Made by a program: the position numbers and the translations under genes
DNA from: Psychrilyobacter sp.
Lineage (GTDB): Bacteria > Fusobacteriota > Fusobacteriia > Fusobacteriales > Fusobacteriaceae
NCBI GenBank assembly: GCA_023145315.1
Contig: JAGLEA010000093.1
Coordinates: 1-13,524, forward strand
Direction: 5' to 3'
DNA length: 13,524 nucleotides
Shown here: in pieces, positions 5,733 to 13,397 of the stretch
Position numbering within the stretch: the stretch's first letter is position 1
Layout: each line of letters starts with the position of its first letter
The notes under the pieces: generated by a model
The model's database searches: none
What the model was told of the DNA's origin: nothing
Seen by the model: the letters and a program-made list of their open reading frames with translations, nothing else

Positions 5733-6089
5733 GTGGCAAGAGTAGCAGGAGTAGATATCCCTAGAAATAAGAGAATCGTAATCGCATTAACTTATGTATT
5801 CGGAATCGGACAAACAACTTCAGAAAGAGTTCTAACTGAAGCAGGAATAAGCTTTGATGTAAGAGTTAAAGATATGACTGAAGAGGAACTAAACAAAATC
5901 AGAACTATAGTTGACGAAATCAAAGTTGAAGGTGACTTAAGAAAAGACATCAGACTTGATATCAAGAGATTATTAGACATCAGATGTTACAGAGGTTCTA
6001 GACATAGAGCAAACTTACCTGTAAGAGGGCAAAAGTCTAAAACAAACGCAAGAACAGTAAAAGGTCCAAAAAAAGCACTTAAGAAATAA
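5733..6089 (+). CDS. rpsM: Ribosomal protein uS13
   Basis: A 118-residue small-subunit protein of the 30S head that contacts tRNA and the inter-subunit bridge. The start MARVAGVDIPRNKR, the helix-two-turn-helix region with IRCYRGSRHRANLPVRGQ, and the basic tail NARTVKGPKKALKK are all diagnostic. Initiation is at GTG (5733), with GAGGAGG (5719-5725) 7 nt upstream; no ATG lies in a suitable place. It opens the alpha-operon part of the cluster, ahead of rpsK. Confidence 0.97.
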   Translation: MARVAGVDIPRNKRIVIALTYVFGIGQTTSERVLTEAGISFDVRVKDMTEEELNKIRTIVDEIKVEGDLRKDIRLDIKRLLDIRCYRGSRHRANLPVRGQKSKTNARTVKGPKKALKK

Positions 6090-6137
6090 TAACAATATCT
6101 AATTATATAGAAAAATTTTAAGTAAGGAGGAGTTAAC

Positions 6138-6530
6138 TTGGCTAAGAAAAGAGGCGCAGTTAAAACTAAGAAGAAAATTAAGAACGTTCCATTAGGAATA
6201 GCTCATATACATTCAACTTTTAACAATACAATCATTGCTATCTCAGACATGGAAGGTAGAGTTATTGCTTGGAAATCTGGAGGAACTTCAGGATTCAGAA
6301 ATACAAAGAAAGGAACTCCATTCGCAGCTCAAATAGCAGCGGAAGAAGTAGCTAAAGCAGCTATGGAACATGGAATGAAGAAAGTAGAAGTAAGAGTTAA
6401 AGGACATGGTTCAGGTAAAGAAGCTACAGTAAGATCATTACAAGCAGCTGGATTAGAAGTATCAAAAATTGTTGATGCTACACCAGTTCCACATAATGGA
6501 TGTAGACCACCTAAAAAGAGAAGAGTGTAG
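6138..6530 (+). CDS. rpsK: Ribosomal protein uS11
   Basis: A 130-residue protein of the 30S platform near the mRNA exit and E site. Typical segments are GIAHIHSTFNNTIIAISD, WKSGGTSGFRNTKKGTPFAA and the C terminus PVPHNGCRPPKKRRV. The start codon is TTG (6138), supported by AAGGAGGAG at 6124-6132 and by the protein beginning MAKKRG. The gap from rpsM is 48 nt. Confidence 0.97.
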   Translation: MAKKRGAVKTKKKIKNVPLGIAHIHSTFNNTIIAISDMEGRVIAWKSGGTSGFRNTKKGTPFAAQIAAEEVAKAAMEHGMKKVEVRVKGHGSGKEATVRSLQAAGLEVSKIVDATPVPHNGCRPPKKRRV

Positions 6531-6607
6531 TTCACTTATTCAATATTATTGTAGAATATGATTCTGATTATCGGAGTTAAATAAGAAAATAAGGAGGATA
6601 TAGGTCA

Positions 6608-7195
6608 ATGGCAATTAATAGACAGCCTGTATTAAAGAGATGTAGAGCTCTTGGATTAGATCCAATAGTTTTAGGTATAAATAAAAAATCAAACAGAGGT
6701 CCTAGACCAAATGCAAATCAAAAACCAACTGAATACGCAATTCAATTAAGAGAAAAGCAAAAAGCGAAATTCGTATATGCTGTAATGGAAAAGCAATTCA
6801 GAAAGTTATATGATGAAGCATCAAGAAAAGACGGAGTAACAGGTCTTAACTTAATAGAATATTTAGAGAGAAGATTAGTAAATGTTGTATACAGAATGGG
6901 GTTTGCTTCTACTAGAAGACAAGCTAGACAAGTTGTATCTCATGGACATGTTTCTGTAAATGGAAGAAAAGTAAATATTGCATCATACAGAGTTAAACCT
7001 GGAGATGTAGTAGCTGTTATAGAAAATTCAAAAAACGTTGAAATTATCAAATCATCTATGGAAGAAGCATCAGCTCCTACTTGGATTGAATTAGATAAGG
7101 CTAACTTTGCAGGTAAAGTTTTACAAAACCCTACAAAGGACGATGTTGACTTCGAATTAAACGAAGCATTAATCGTAGAATTCTACTCAAGATAA
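6608..7195 (+). CDS. rpsD: Ribosomal protein uS4
   Basis: A 195-residue 30S protein that binds 16S rRNA early in assembly; in E. coli it is also the translational repressor of this operon. The S4 RNA-binding domain covers about residues 88-145 (RRLVNVVYRMGFASTRRQAR, then VSHGHVSVNGRKVNI). The N-terminal domain has only Cys12, so it is the zinc-free form, and it is a little shorter than the usual 200 or so residues. The N terminus MAINRQPVLKRCRALG differs from the MARYTGPKxKLxRR type and is one reason to think of Fusobacteriota. AAGGAGG precedes the ATG. Confidence 0.96.
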   Translation: MAINRQPVLKRCRALGLDPIVLGINKKSNRGPRPNANQKPTEYAIQLREKQKAKFVYAVMEKQFRKLYDEASRKDGVTGLNLIEYLERRLVNVVYRMGFASTRRQARQVVSHGHVSVNGRKVNIASYRVKPGDVVAVIENSKNVEIIKSSMEEASAPTWIELDKANFAGKVLQNPTKDDVDFELNEALIVEFYSR

Positions 7196-7235
7196 TAAGT
7201 TTTGAGAAAACAAAATATTATGTAGGAGTGATTCA

Positions 7236-8216
7236 ATGTTAAAGATCGAAAAAATAGCAAGAAATATAAACATTATAGAAGAAACTACTAGCGAATTTGC
7301 TGGGAACTATATAGTTGAACCTTTATATAGGGGTTATGGAAATACTGTAGGTAATGCTTTGAGAAGAGTATTATTATCATCAATTCCAGGAACTGCAATT
7401 AAAGGTGTTAGAATTGACGGTGTTTTAAATGAATTTTCTACTATGGAAGGTGTTAAAGAAGCAGTAACAGATATCGTTCTTAATGTTAAGGAGATAATTG
7501 TTAAAGCTGATGAACCTGGTGAAAAGAAAATGACACTTTCAATAGAAGGACCAAGAGTTGTTACAGCAGCTGATATTACTCCTGATTTAGGTATTGAAGT
7601 AATAAATCCTGAACATATAATTTGTACAGTTACGACTGACAGAAGTGTAGAGATGGAATTTATGGTTGATACTGGTGAAGGATTTGTAGTAGCAGATGAA
7701 ATTGATAGCAGTGAATGGTCTGTAGAGTATATCGCAGTTGATGCAATATATACTCCAATCAAGAAAGTTTCTTACTCTGTAGAAGATACAATGGTAGGAG
7801 ATCAGACTGATTTAGATAAATTAATATTAAATGTAGAAACTGATGGAAGTGTTGAAATCAGGGACGCAATTTCATATGCAGTAGAGCTTTTAAGTTACCA
7901 CTTTAATCCGTTCTTAGAGATCGGAGAAAGAATGGAAGCATTAAGAGGTCCAGAAGAGGAAGAAACAGATGAACCTTTGGCAAATGAAAAAGCTGAAGAT
8001 GATGTTTCAGGAACTAAAATTGAGGAGTTAGACCTTACTGTAAGATCATTCAATTGTCTTAAAAAGGCTGGAATAGAAGATGTTGGTCAACTTTCTGAGA
8101 TGGGATTAACTGAATTGTTAAAAATCAAAAACTTAGGAAGAAAATCATTAGATGAAATTTTGGACAAAATGAGAGAATTAGGTTTCGACTTACAAGGAAA
8201 TAATACCTCTAATTAA
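7236..8216 (+). CDS. rpoA: RNA polymerase alpha subunit
   Basis: A 326-residue subunit whose dimer scaffolds assembly of core RNA polymerase. The N-terminal dimerisation domain spans about residues 1-235 (YGNTVGNALRRVLLSSIPG at 34-52, NPFLEIGERM at 224-233). An acidic linker (about 238-262) leads to the C-terminal domain (about 265-318), with DLTVRSFNCLKKAGI and LLKIKNLGRKSLDEI, the region that contacts UP elements and activators. TAGGAGTG precedes the ATG. The gene order rpsD-rpoA-rplQ is standard. Confidence 0.98.
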   Translation: MLKIEKIARNINIIEETTSEFAGNYIVEPLYRGYGNTVGNALRRVLLSSIPGTAIKGVRIDGVLNEFSTMEGVKEAVTDIVLNVKEIIVKADEPGEKKMTLSIEGPRVVTAADITPDLGIEVINPEHIICTVTTDRSVEMEFMVDTGEGFVVADEIDSSEWSVEYIAVDAIYTPIKKVSYSVEDTMVGDQTDLDKLILNVETDGSVEIRDAISYAVELLSYHFNPFLEIGERMEALRGPEEEETDEPLANEKAEDDVSGTKIEELDLTVRSFNCLKKAGIEDVGQLSEMGLTELLKIKNLGRKSLDEILDKMRELGFDLQGNNTSN

Positions 8217-8246
8217 TTTTTAAAAGCAAAGGAGGATAACTAAAAA

Positions 8247-8597
8247 ATGAATCATAATAAATCATATAGAAAGTTAGGTAGAAGATCTGACCATAGAAAA
8301 GCTATGTTAATGAACTTAACTATCTCACTTATCAATGAAGAGAGAATAGAAACAACTGTAACTAGAGCAAAGGAATTAAGAAAATTTGCTGAAAGAATGG
8401 TTACTTTAGGTAAGAAAGGAGATTTATCATCTAGAAGAAGAGCATTAGCATTCTTAAGAGATAAAGCAACTGTAGCAAAGTTATTTGCTGAAGTAGCTCC
8501 TAAATACACTGAAAGAAAAGGTGGATATACTAGAATTATGAAAACTGGAATTAGAAGAGGAGACTCTTCACCAATGGCAATAATCGAATTAGTATAA
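8247..8597 (+). CDS. rplQ: Ribosomal protein bL17
   Basis: A 116-residue 50S protein near the exit tunnel. The N terminus MNHNKSYRKLGRRSDHRKAM and the C-terminal GGYTRIMKTGIRRGDSSPMA are diagnostic. AAAGGAGGATAAC lies just upstream of the ATG. It is the last gene of the translational operon and is followed 7 nt later by a strong hairpin. Confidence 0.97.
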   Translation: MNHNKSYRKLGRRSDHRKAMLMNLTISLINEERIETTVTRAKELRKFAERMVTLGKKGDLSSRRRALAFLRDKATVAKLFAEVAPKYTERKGGYTRIMKTGIRRGDSSPMAIIELV

Positions 8598-8604
8598 TTC
8601 AATT

Positions 8605-8642
8605 AAAAAGACAGAAATCTTAATTGATTTCTGTCTTTTTTT
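8605..8642. terminator. Bidirectional terminator between rplQ and the EamA transporter gene
   Basis: A perfect 15-bp stem (8605-8619 with 8626-8640, TTAATT loop) has an A-run on one arm and a T-run on the other. It can therefore stop the rplQ operon on the plus strand and the convergent transporter gene, whose stop codon is at 8647, on the minus strand. Confidence 0.88.
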
Positions 8643-8646
8643 AAAC

Positions 8647-9543
8647 TTATTTTTTACTAAATTTGTGATTAACTATAAGTGCTGCAAATACAAACCCCAT
8701 ACCTAAGATAGAAACTAGATTAGGAGATTCATTAGGTAGAAGGGTCCAACTAATAATAGCTCCTGAAACGGGGATAAAATATTTAAACATATTCAGTTCT
8801 GAAACTTTCACATTAGGTTGCTGTATCAAGAAAAACCAAAGTGAAAACGCTATTGCAGAAACCAAGGCTAACCATGTTAGAGCTATATAGAACCTAGGAG
8901 GTTGATAAAAATCAATAGATCCCTCAAAAATCCAACCTGCTCCTAATAATATTAATCCACCCCACAACATTTGATTAGCAGTTAAAAATACCGATGATAT
9001 ACCTTTCTTTATCTGAGCTACTTTTATATTTGCATAACTAGATAGGAGTGAATTAGCTAGGAGTAGAAAAATACCGAGAACCTCTTTTGCTCCTACAGGT
9101 GTCATAGGTTTAGAGTTTAGTATGATAATTAATATTCCTACTAATCCTAGGGAGATACTTAACATCTTATATCTATCCATCCTATCATCTTCCATGAGAA
9201 AATGAGTCAAAACTCCAGTTAGGAGAGGTCCTGATCCTACGATGATAGCAGCAGTGGCTCCTCCTACATAACTCATAGCTGTATAGTATAGTGCGTATCC
9301 TACGGCAGTATTCAAAAATACAACATAGATGATAACTTTTCTATTATCTATAAATTGTTGTATAGATCCACTGCGAAGAGCAAAGGGGAGAAGGAATATT
9401 CCAGCTAAAACAAATCTCATCCCTGCAAATGTAAATGGTTTAGGCATGTATTCAAAACCAATCTTAACCCCTGCAAATGCTGTAGACCAAAGTAAACAAG
9501 CTGTAATTGCAAGTATAATTATATATTTTTTTTCTAATTTCAT
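8647..9543 (-). CDS. EamA-family (drug/metabolite transporter superfamily) permease
   Basis: An inner-membrane protein of 298 residues with about ten hydrophobic helices in two EamA repeats, the usual architecture of RhaT/YdcZ-like exporters in the DMT superfamily. The first repeat starts IIILAITACLLWSTAFAGVK with a typical W-s-t-F signature; the second begins near ANSLLSSYANIKVAQIKKG. The protein ends in the basic NHKFSKK. Substrate unknown; amino-acid or metabolite export is common in the family. The start lies 12 nt after the pth stop, and its ribosome binding site AGGAG overlaps the pth end, so the two are probably translationally coupled. Confidence 0.9.
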   Translation of the reverse strand: MKLEKKYIIILAITACLLWSTAFAGVKIGFEYMPKPFTFAGMRFVLAGIFLLPFALRSGSIQQFIDNRKVIIYVVFLNTAVGYALYYTAMSYVGGATAAIIVGSGPLLTGVLTHFLMEDDRMDRYKMLSISLGLVGILIIILNSKPMTPVGAKEVLGIFLLLANSLLSSYANIKVAQIKKGISSVFLTANQMLWGGLILLGAGWIFEGSIDFYQPPRFYIALTWLALVSAIAFSLWFFLIQQPNVKVSELNMFKYFIPVSGAIISWTLLPNESPNLVSILGMGFVFAALIVNHKFSKK

Positions 9544-9555
9544 CCTATAATTCTC

Positions 9556-10125
9556 CTATTTTCTATTAAATTTTTCTATTACTCTCTCAATACTTTTAGC
9601 CGTAATCATAGATTTAGCTGCTTTAGAAGCAGTTTCTATAAGTGGTAAGATCTCATCTTCTCTCTCTCTTTTAGGAAATGTATCTAAAACAAAATTTATA
9701 ACTTCCTCTGTTCTTTTAGGTTTACCGATTCCACATTTTATTCTGATAAACTCATCTCCTACATGGGAGATAATAGATTTCACACCATTGTGTCCACCAG
9801 CTCGTCCCTTTCTCTTAATTTTAAGTTTACCCAATGTAATATCCATATCATCATAAATAACAATGAGATCTTCTACTGGATCGATCTTATAGAACTTTAT
9901 GACTTCACGAATAGAGTCTCCACTAAGATTCATAAAAGTCATAGGTTTTAATAAAAATATTTTTTCCCCATCTAAAGTAACTTCTCCAATATCCCCATTG
10001 AATTTATCTCGAAAATTGGTAACTCCTAACTCACTAGCAAGATAATCTATCACATCAAATCCAATGTTATGTCTTGTTTTATGGTATTTCATACCTGGAT
10101 TACCCAAGCCAACTATTAATTTCAT
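9556..10125 (-). CDS. pth: Peptidyl-tRNA hydrolase
   Basis: Cytoplasmic enzyme that frees tRNA from prematurely released peptidyl-tRNA. The length of 189 residues is typical. Family residues are present: GLGNPG with Asn9, TRHNIGF with catalytic His19, MTFMNLSG with Asn66, YDDMD with Asp93 and GGHNGVKSII with Asn113. On the minus strand TAGGAGATTAATT precedes the ATG. It is first in a two-gene operon with the EamA permease. Confidence 0.97.
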   Translation of the reverse strand: MKLIVGLGNPGMKYHKTRHNIGFDVIDYLASELGVTNFRDKFNGDIGEVTLDGEKIFLLKPMTFMNLSGDSIREVIKFYKIDPVEDLIVIYDDMDITLGKLKIKRKGRAGGHNGVKSIISHVGDEFIRIKCGIGKPKRTEEVINFVLDTFPKREREDEILPLIETASKAAKSMITAKSIERVIEKFNRK

Positions 10126-10195
10126 AATTAATCTCCTATATATTTTTATTTTATTTCAAATTTTACTTCCTTCCTTTTTTTCACTATTCTTTCTT

Positions 10196-10217
10196 ATCTA
10201 ATATATATATATTAGAT
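10196..10217. repeat. Perfect 22-bp palindrome in the pth leader
   Basis: A perfect inverted repeat with outer arms ATCTA/TAGAT around an alternating AT core. On the minus strand it begins about 7 nt after the predicted pth transcription start. It could be an operator or a 5' mRNA hairpin. The AT-rich core makes chance formation easier. Confidence 0.55.
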
Positions 10218-10230
10218 GAAAATACTTTTT

Positions 10231-10259
10231 ATTATACCACGAAAAAAAAAGAGTATAAA
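10231..10259 (-). promoter_or_regulatory. Predicted pth promoter
   Basis: On the minus strand TTTATA (10259-10254), a 17-bp spacer and TATAAT (10236-10231) preceded by TGG, an extended -10. The -35 lies inside the terminator hairpin of the upstream etfA gene. Confidence 0.55.
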
Positions 10260-10280
10260 CAATAAATTGATTATACTCTT
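10242..10280 (-). terminator. Intrinsic terminator after etfA
   Basis: On the minus strand a 10-bp stem (10280-10271 with 10258-10249) is extended, past an A-A mismatch, by CAAT/ATTG. It is followed by a run of T's complementary to the A's at 10242-10250. It lies 7 nt past the etfA stop and closes the acyl-CoA dehydrogenase/ETF operon. Confidence 0.88.
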
Positions 10281-10287
10281 AAATTAT

Positions 10288-11295
10288 CTATTTTTTAGCT
10301 GCTAATTTTTCTAATTCTACATTTAGAAGTGGAATTACTTTATTAACATCTGCTACTATACCAAGATCTGCTGTATTAAAGATAGGAGCTTCCTTATCTT
10401 TATTGATAGCAATGATATATTCAGACTCTTCCATTCCTGCTAAATGTTGGATAGCTCCAGAGATACCAAGGGCAAAATACATATTAGGTCTAACTGTTTT
10501 TCCAGTTTGTCCAACTTGTCTATCATGTCCCATTACTCCTGCATCTACCATAGCACGTGATGCAGAAACTGTAGCTCCTAATTTATCAGCAAATACTTCT
10601 AAATTTTCAAAGTTTGCTAAAGTACCTACTCCTCTACCACCAGATACTAAGATAGTAGCATCTTCAATTTTAACTTGTTCTTTTCCTTCTGCAACTTCTT
10701 CGATGAATCTAACTTTGAATTTACTCTCGTTAAAATCAACTTTGAACTCTTCAATACTACCAGTTCTAGTAGTATCTTTTTCTAATTTAGTCATAACACC
10801 AGGTCTAACACTTGACATTTGTGGTCTATGATCAGGACATACGATTGTTGCCATTAAGTTTCCACCAAATGCTGGTCTAGTCATCCACATTTGTCTATCT
10901 TCAGAGATCTCTAAAGATGTACAGTCGGCAGTAAGTCCAGTAGTTAATCTAGCTGAAACTCTAGGTGCTAAGTCTCTACCTGTAGAAGTAGCTCCAATTA
11001 AGATAATATTTGGATTTTCTACTTTTGAGATAGCACTAAGTGCTTGAGCATAAGGTTCAGTTAGATAATTAACTAAACAAGGATGATCAACAAAGATTAC
11101 TCTATCTGCACCATGAGAAATAAGTGTTTGAGATTGATCTGAAATACCATCTCCTAAGAATACAGCAACTAGCTCTTCACCAAGATCATCAGCAAGTCCT
11201 CTACCTCTTCCTAAAAGTTCTAAAGAAACATTTTGAATCTCTTTAGATTTTTGTTCTATAAATACATATACACCTTTATATTCGTTTAAGTTCAT
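10288..11295 (-). CDS. etfA: Electron transfer flavoprotein alpha subunit
   Basis: A 335-residue FAD-binding subunit of ETF, which exchanges electrons with the acyl-CoA dehydrogenase encoded upstream. The FAD domain motifs are clear: SGGRGVG (218-224), SRAMVDAG (246-253), GQTGKTVRP (262-270), GISGAIQHLAGM (277-288) and INKDKEAPIF (297-306). No ferredoxin-like cysteine cluster is present at the N terminus. GGGGAGGA precedes the ATG, 14 nt after the etfB stop, consistent with co-translation. It is the last gene of its operon. Confidence 0.96.
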   Translation of the reverse strand: MNLNEYKGVYVFIEQKSKEIQNVSLELLGRGRGLADDLGEELVAVFLGDGISDQSQTLISHGADRVIFVDHPCLVNYLTEPYAQALSAISKVENPNIILIGATSTGRDLAPRVSARLTTGLTADCTSLEISEDRQMWMTRPAFGGNLMATIVCPDHRPQMSSVRPGVMTKLEKDTTRTGSIEEFKVDFNESKFKVRFIEEVAEGKEQVKIEDATILVSGGRGVGTLANFENLEVFADKLGATVSASRAMVDAGVMGHDRQVGQTGKTVRPNMYFALGISGAIQHLAGMEESEYIIAINKDKEAPIFNTADLGIVADVNKVIPLLNVELEKLAAKK

Positions 11296-11309
11296 AGTTC
11301 CTCCCCTAG

Positions 11310-12095
11310 CTATATAATGAAAGTTTCTTTTAATTTATCAATGATAAGAGTAACTGCTTCTTGTGGAGTTACTTCATGGATTTTACCTGCTGTTTTAGCA
11401 CCTTTTGTAAATGATTTCTTTACTTTTGTAGGAGATCCTTTTAAACCAAGAACTTCTAAATCAATATCAATCATCTCAGTAGTCCATGTTTCTACTTCTT
11501 TCTCTCTAACAGCTGTAATTATTTTTCCAACTGACATATATCTAGGAGTATTAGCCTCTGATAATATAGTTAATACACAAGGAGTATGAGCTTCTAAAAG
11601 TTGATATCCACCTTCTACACCTCTTTTTATTCTAACGATGTCTTCACCAACAATATCAATATGCTTAACATATGACATTTGAGGTAGATCAAGATGTTCA
11701 GCAAGTTGTGGTCCTACTTGAGCAGTATCTCCATCAATTGCTTGTCTTCCTGTGATAACAATATCAAAATCTAATTTTTTAAGTGCACCAGCTAGAGCAT
11801 TAGAAGTTGCTAAAGAGTCAGCACCTGCAAATTTTCTATCTGTTAATAATATTCCTCTATCAACACCCATAGCAAAAGCTTCTTTTAAAACTGCTTGAGC
11901 TTGAGGTGGTCCCATTGTTATTGCAGTGATAGTTGCTCCGTGTATATCTTTTAATCTTAAAGCTTCTTCTAAACCTGCTCTATCATCAGGGTTTATAATA
12001 CTAGGAACACCATCTCTAATAAGAGTTCCTTTGATTGGATCTAATCTAATTTCTGTTGTATCTGGTACTTGTTTTATACAAACTACTATATTCAT
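11310..12095 (-). CDS. etfB: Electron transfer flavoprotein beta subunit (bifurcating type likely)
   Basis: The start is taken as the ATG at 12095, giving 261 residues from MNIVVCIKQVPDT; an in-frame ATG 12 nt earlier overlaps the TGGAGG ribosome binding site and is unlikely. The ETF beta fold is clear from the N terminus and NPDDRAGLEEALRL. The segment GRQAIDGDTAQVGP (116-129) is the version linked to electron-bifurcating ETFs that hold a second FAD and use NADH, rather than the AMP-binding mitochondrial type. It lies 24 nt after the acyl-CoA dehydrogenase. Inferred role: NADH oxidation coupled to crotonyl-CoA and ferredoxin (or flavodoxin) reduction. Confidence 0.94.
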   Translation of the reverse strand: MNIVVCIKQVPDTTEIRLDPIKGTLIRDGVPSIINPDDRAGLEEALRLKDIHGATITAITMGPPQAQAVLKEAFAMGVDRGILLTDRKFAGADSLATSNALAGALKKLDFDIVITGRQAIDGDTAQVGPQLAEHLDLPQMSYVKHIDIVGEDIVRIKRGVEGGYQLLEAHTPCVLTILSEANTPRYMSVGKIITAVREKEVETWTTEMIDIDLEVLGLKGSPTKVKKSFTKGAKTAGKIHEVTPQEAVTLIIDKLKETFII

Positions 12096-12119
12096 AAAAT
12101 CCTCCATAGATTTAATATT

Positions 12120-13265
12120 TTATTTAAGTAAAGTTCCTGCTATTACCATTTTTTGAACTTCAGATGTTCCCTCATATATCTCTGTAATTTTTGCATCTCT
12201 CATCATTCTTTCAACAGGATAATCTCTTGTATATCCATATCCACCGTGTAATTGAACTGCTTTTGTAGTTACTTCCATAGCTGTTTCAGAAGCAAATAAT
12301 TTAGCCATTGCTGCTTCTACAGAATATCTTTCCTTTCTATCTTTTTTACATGCAGCTTTTCTCACAAGTAATCTAGAAGCTTCTACTTTTGTATCCATAT
12401 CAGCTAACTGAAATTGAGTGTTTTGGAATTTTGCTAATGCTCTTCCAAATTGTTCTCTTTCTTTAACATATTTTACAGTTTCATCAAGAGCACCTTGAGC
12501 AATTCCAAGAGCTTGAGAAGCTATACCAATTCTTCCACCATCAAGAGTCATCATAGCAATTTTAAATCCTTTTCCTACAACTCCTAATAAGTTATCACTA
12601 GGTATTCTACAATCTTCGAAAATTAATTCACAAGTTGCAGATGCTTTGATTCCTAATTTCTTTTCTTTTTTACCGATACTGAATCCATCTCTATCAGCTT
12701 CTACGATAAATGCTGTAATTCCCTTTAATCCTTTAGATTTATCAGTCATAGCAAATATTACATAAACATGTGCATACCCTGCGTTTGTGATAAATATTTT
12801 TGATCCATTTAATACCCATTCATTTGTTTCTTCATCTAAATATGCAGTAGTTTGTTGACCAGCAGCATCTGTACCAGCATTAGGTTCAGTAAGTCCAAAA
12901 GCACCCATCCATTCCCCACTAGCCATCTTAGGAATATATCTTTGTTTTTGTTCCTCAGTACCGAATTCATATATTGGTGCCATCCCTAAAGATGTATGAG
13001 CCGAAATGATAACTCCAGTAGTTCCACAAGCTTTAGAAAGTTCTTCTACAACCATAGAGTACATCAAGTTGTCTCCACCTTGTCCACCATATTCTTTAGC
13101 AATAGGGATACCGAATAATCCTAATTTTTTCATTTTTTCCACTGTTTCAATTGGAAATCTTTCCTCTTCATCGATCTCTCCAGCAATAGGTTTAACCTCT
13201 TTTTCGGTAAAATCTCTAATCATAGTTTCTAACATTTTGTATTCTTCTTTCAATTCAAAATTCAA
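12120..13265 (-). CDS. bcd: Short-chain acyl-CoA dehydrogenase, probably butyryl-CoA dehydrogenase
   Basis: The start is placed at TTG 13265, because AAAGGGGGG lies 6 nt upstream and the protein then begins MNFELKEEYKMLE as the family does. The longer GTG start at 13304 would add 13 residues encoded by the ribosome binding site itself. The 381 residues match the family length. Visible are FGLTEPNAGTDA and WVLNGSKIFITNAG (flavin contacts), REQFGR, QLHGGYGYTRDYPVERMMRD and IYEGTSEVQ with the catalytic base Glu365. With etfB and etfA directly downstream, this is most likely the crotonyl-CoA-reducing enzyme of butyrate fermentation; other short-chain acyl-CoA substrates are possible. Confidence 0.93.
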   Translation of the reverse strand: MNFELKEEYKMLETMIRDFTEKEVKPIAGEIDEEERFPIETVEKMKKLGLFGIPIAKEYGGQGGDNLMYSMVVEELSKACGTTGVIISAHTSLGMAPIYEFGTEEQKQRYIPKMASGEWMGAFGLTEPNAGTDAAGQQTTAYLDEETNEWVLNGSKIFITNAGYAHVYVIFAMTDKSKGLKGITAFIVEADRDGFSIGKKEKKLGIKASATCELIFEDCRIPSDNLLGVVGKGFKIAMMTLDGGRIGIASQALGIAQGALDETVKYVKEREQFGRALAKFQNTQFQLADMDTKVEASRLLVRKAACKKDRKERYSVEAAMAKLFASETAMEVTTKAVQLHGGYGYTRDYPVERMMRDAKITEIYEGTSEVQKMVIAGTLLK

Positions 13266-13324
13266 TTTTAACCCCCCTTTATTTATAAAAGTTATATTTT
13301 TCACTTGGTTTTGATTACTTCTAA

Positions 13325-13353
13325 AGTATATGTTTTTTTTTGTAAAGTGTCAA
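13325..13353 (-). promoter_or_regulatory. Strong promoter of the bcd-etfB-etfA operon
   Basis: On the minus strand a perfect TTGACA (13353-13348), a 17-bp spacer and TATACT (13330-13325), close to the sigma-70 consensus. The predicted start is near 13318, giving a leader of about 53 nt. Confidence 0.75.
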
Positions 13354-13383
13354 GATTTATTTATAAATTTTGTAGTTTTTTTG

Positions 13384-13397
13384 AATGAACACTCATT
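13384..13397. promoter_or_regulatory. TetR/FadR-type palindromic operator candidate
   Basis: AATGA-ACAC-TCATT, in the context TGAATGAACACTCATTAT, closely resembles the Bacillus FadR-type box (TGAATGA-N4-TCATTCA), which controls fatty-acid oxidation and etf genes. It lies about 30 bp upstream of the bcd -35. It also overlaps a possible second minus-strand -10, TATAAT (13400-13395). The regulator is not in the window. Confidence 0.45.

Noticed and set aside
7334..7762. 142-residue open frame antisense to rpoA
   Set aside because: It is a low-complexity Ser/Thr/Ile-rich shadow of rpoA with no ribosome binding site.
8252..8602. 116-residue open frame antisense to rplQ
   Set aside because: It mirrors rplQ almost exactly, matches no protein I recognise and shares the conserved codons of a real ribosomal gene.
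10403..10831. 142-residue plus-strand frame opposite etfA
   Set aside because: It is a shadow of etfA, rich in Ser, Thr and Pro, with no start signal.
12096..12107. Upstream ATG of etfB (12107)
   Set aside because: Using it would place the GGAGG ribosome binding site inside the gene; the next ATG at 12095 gives the normal ETF beta N terminus.
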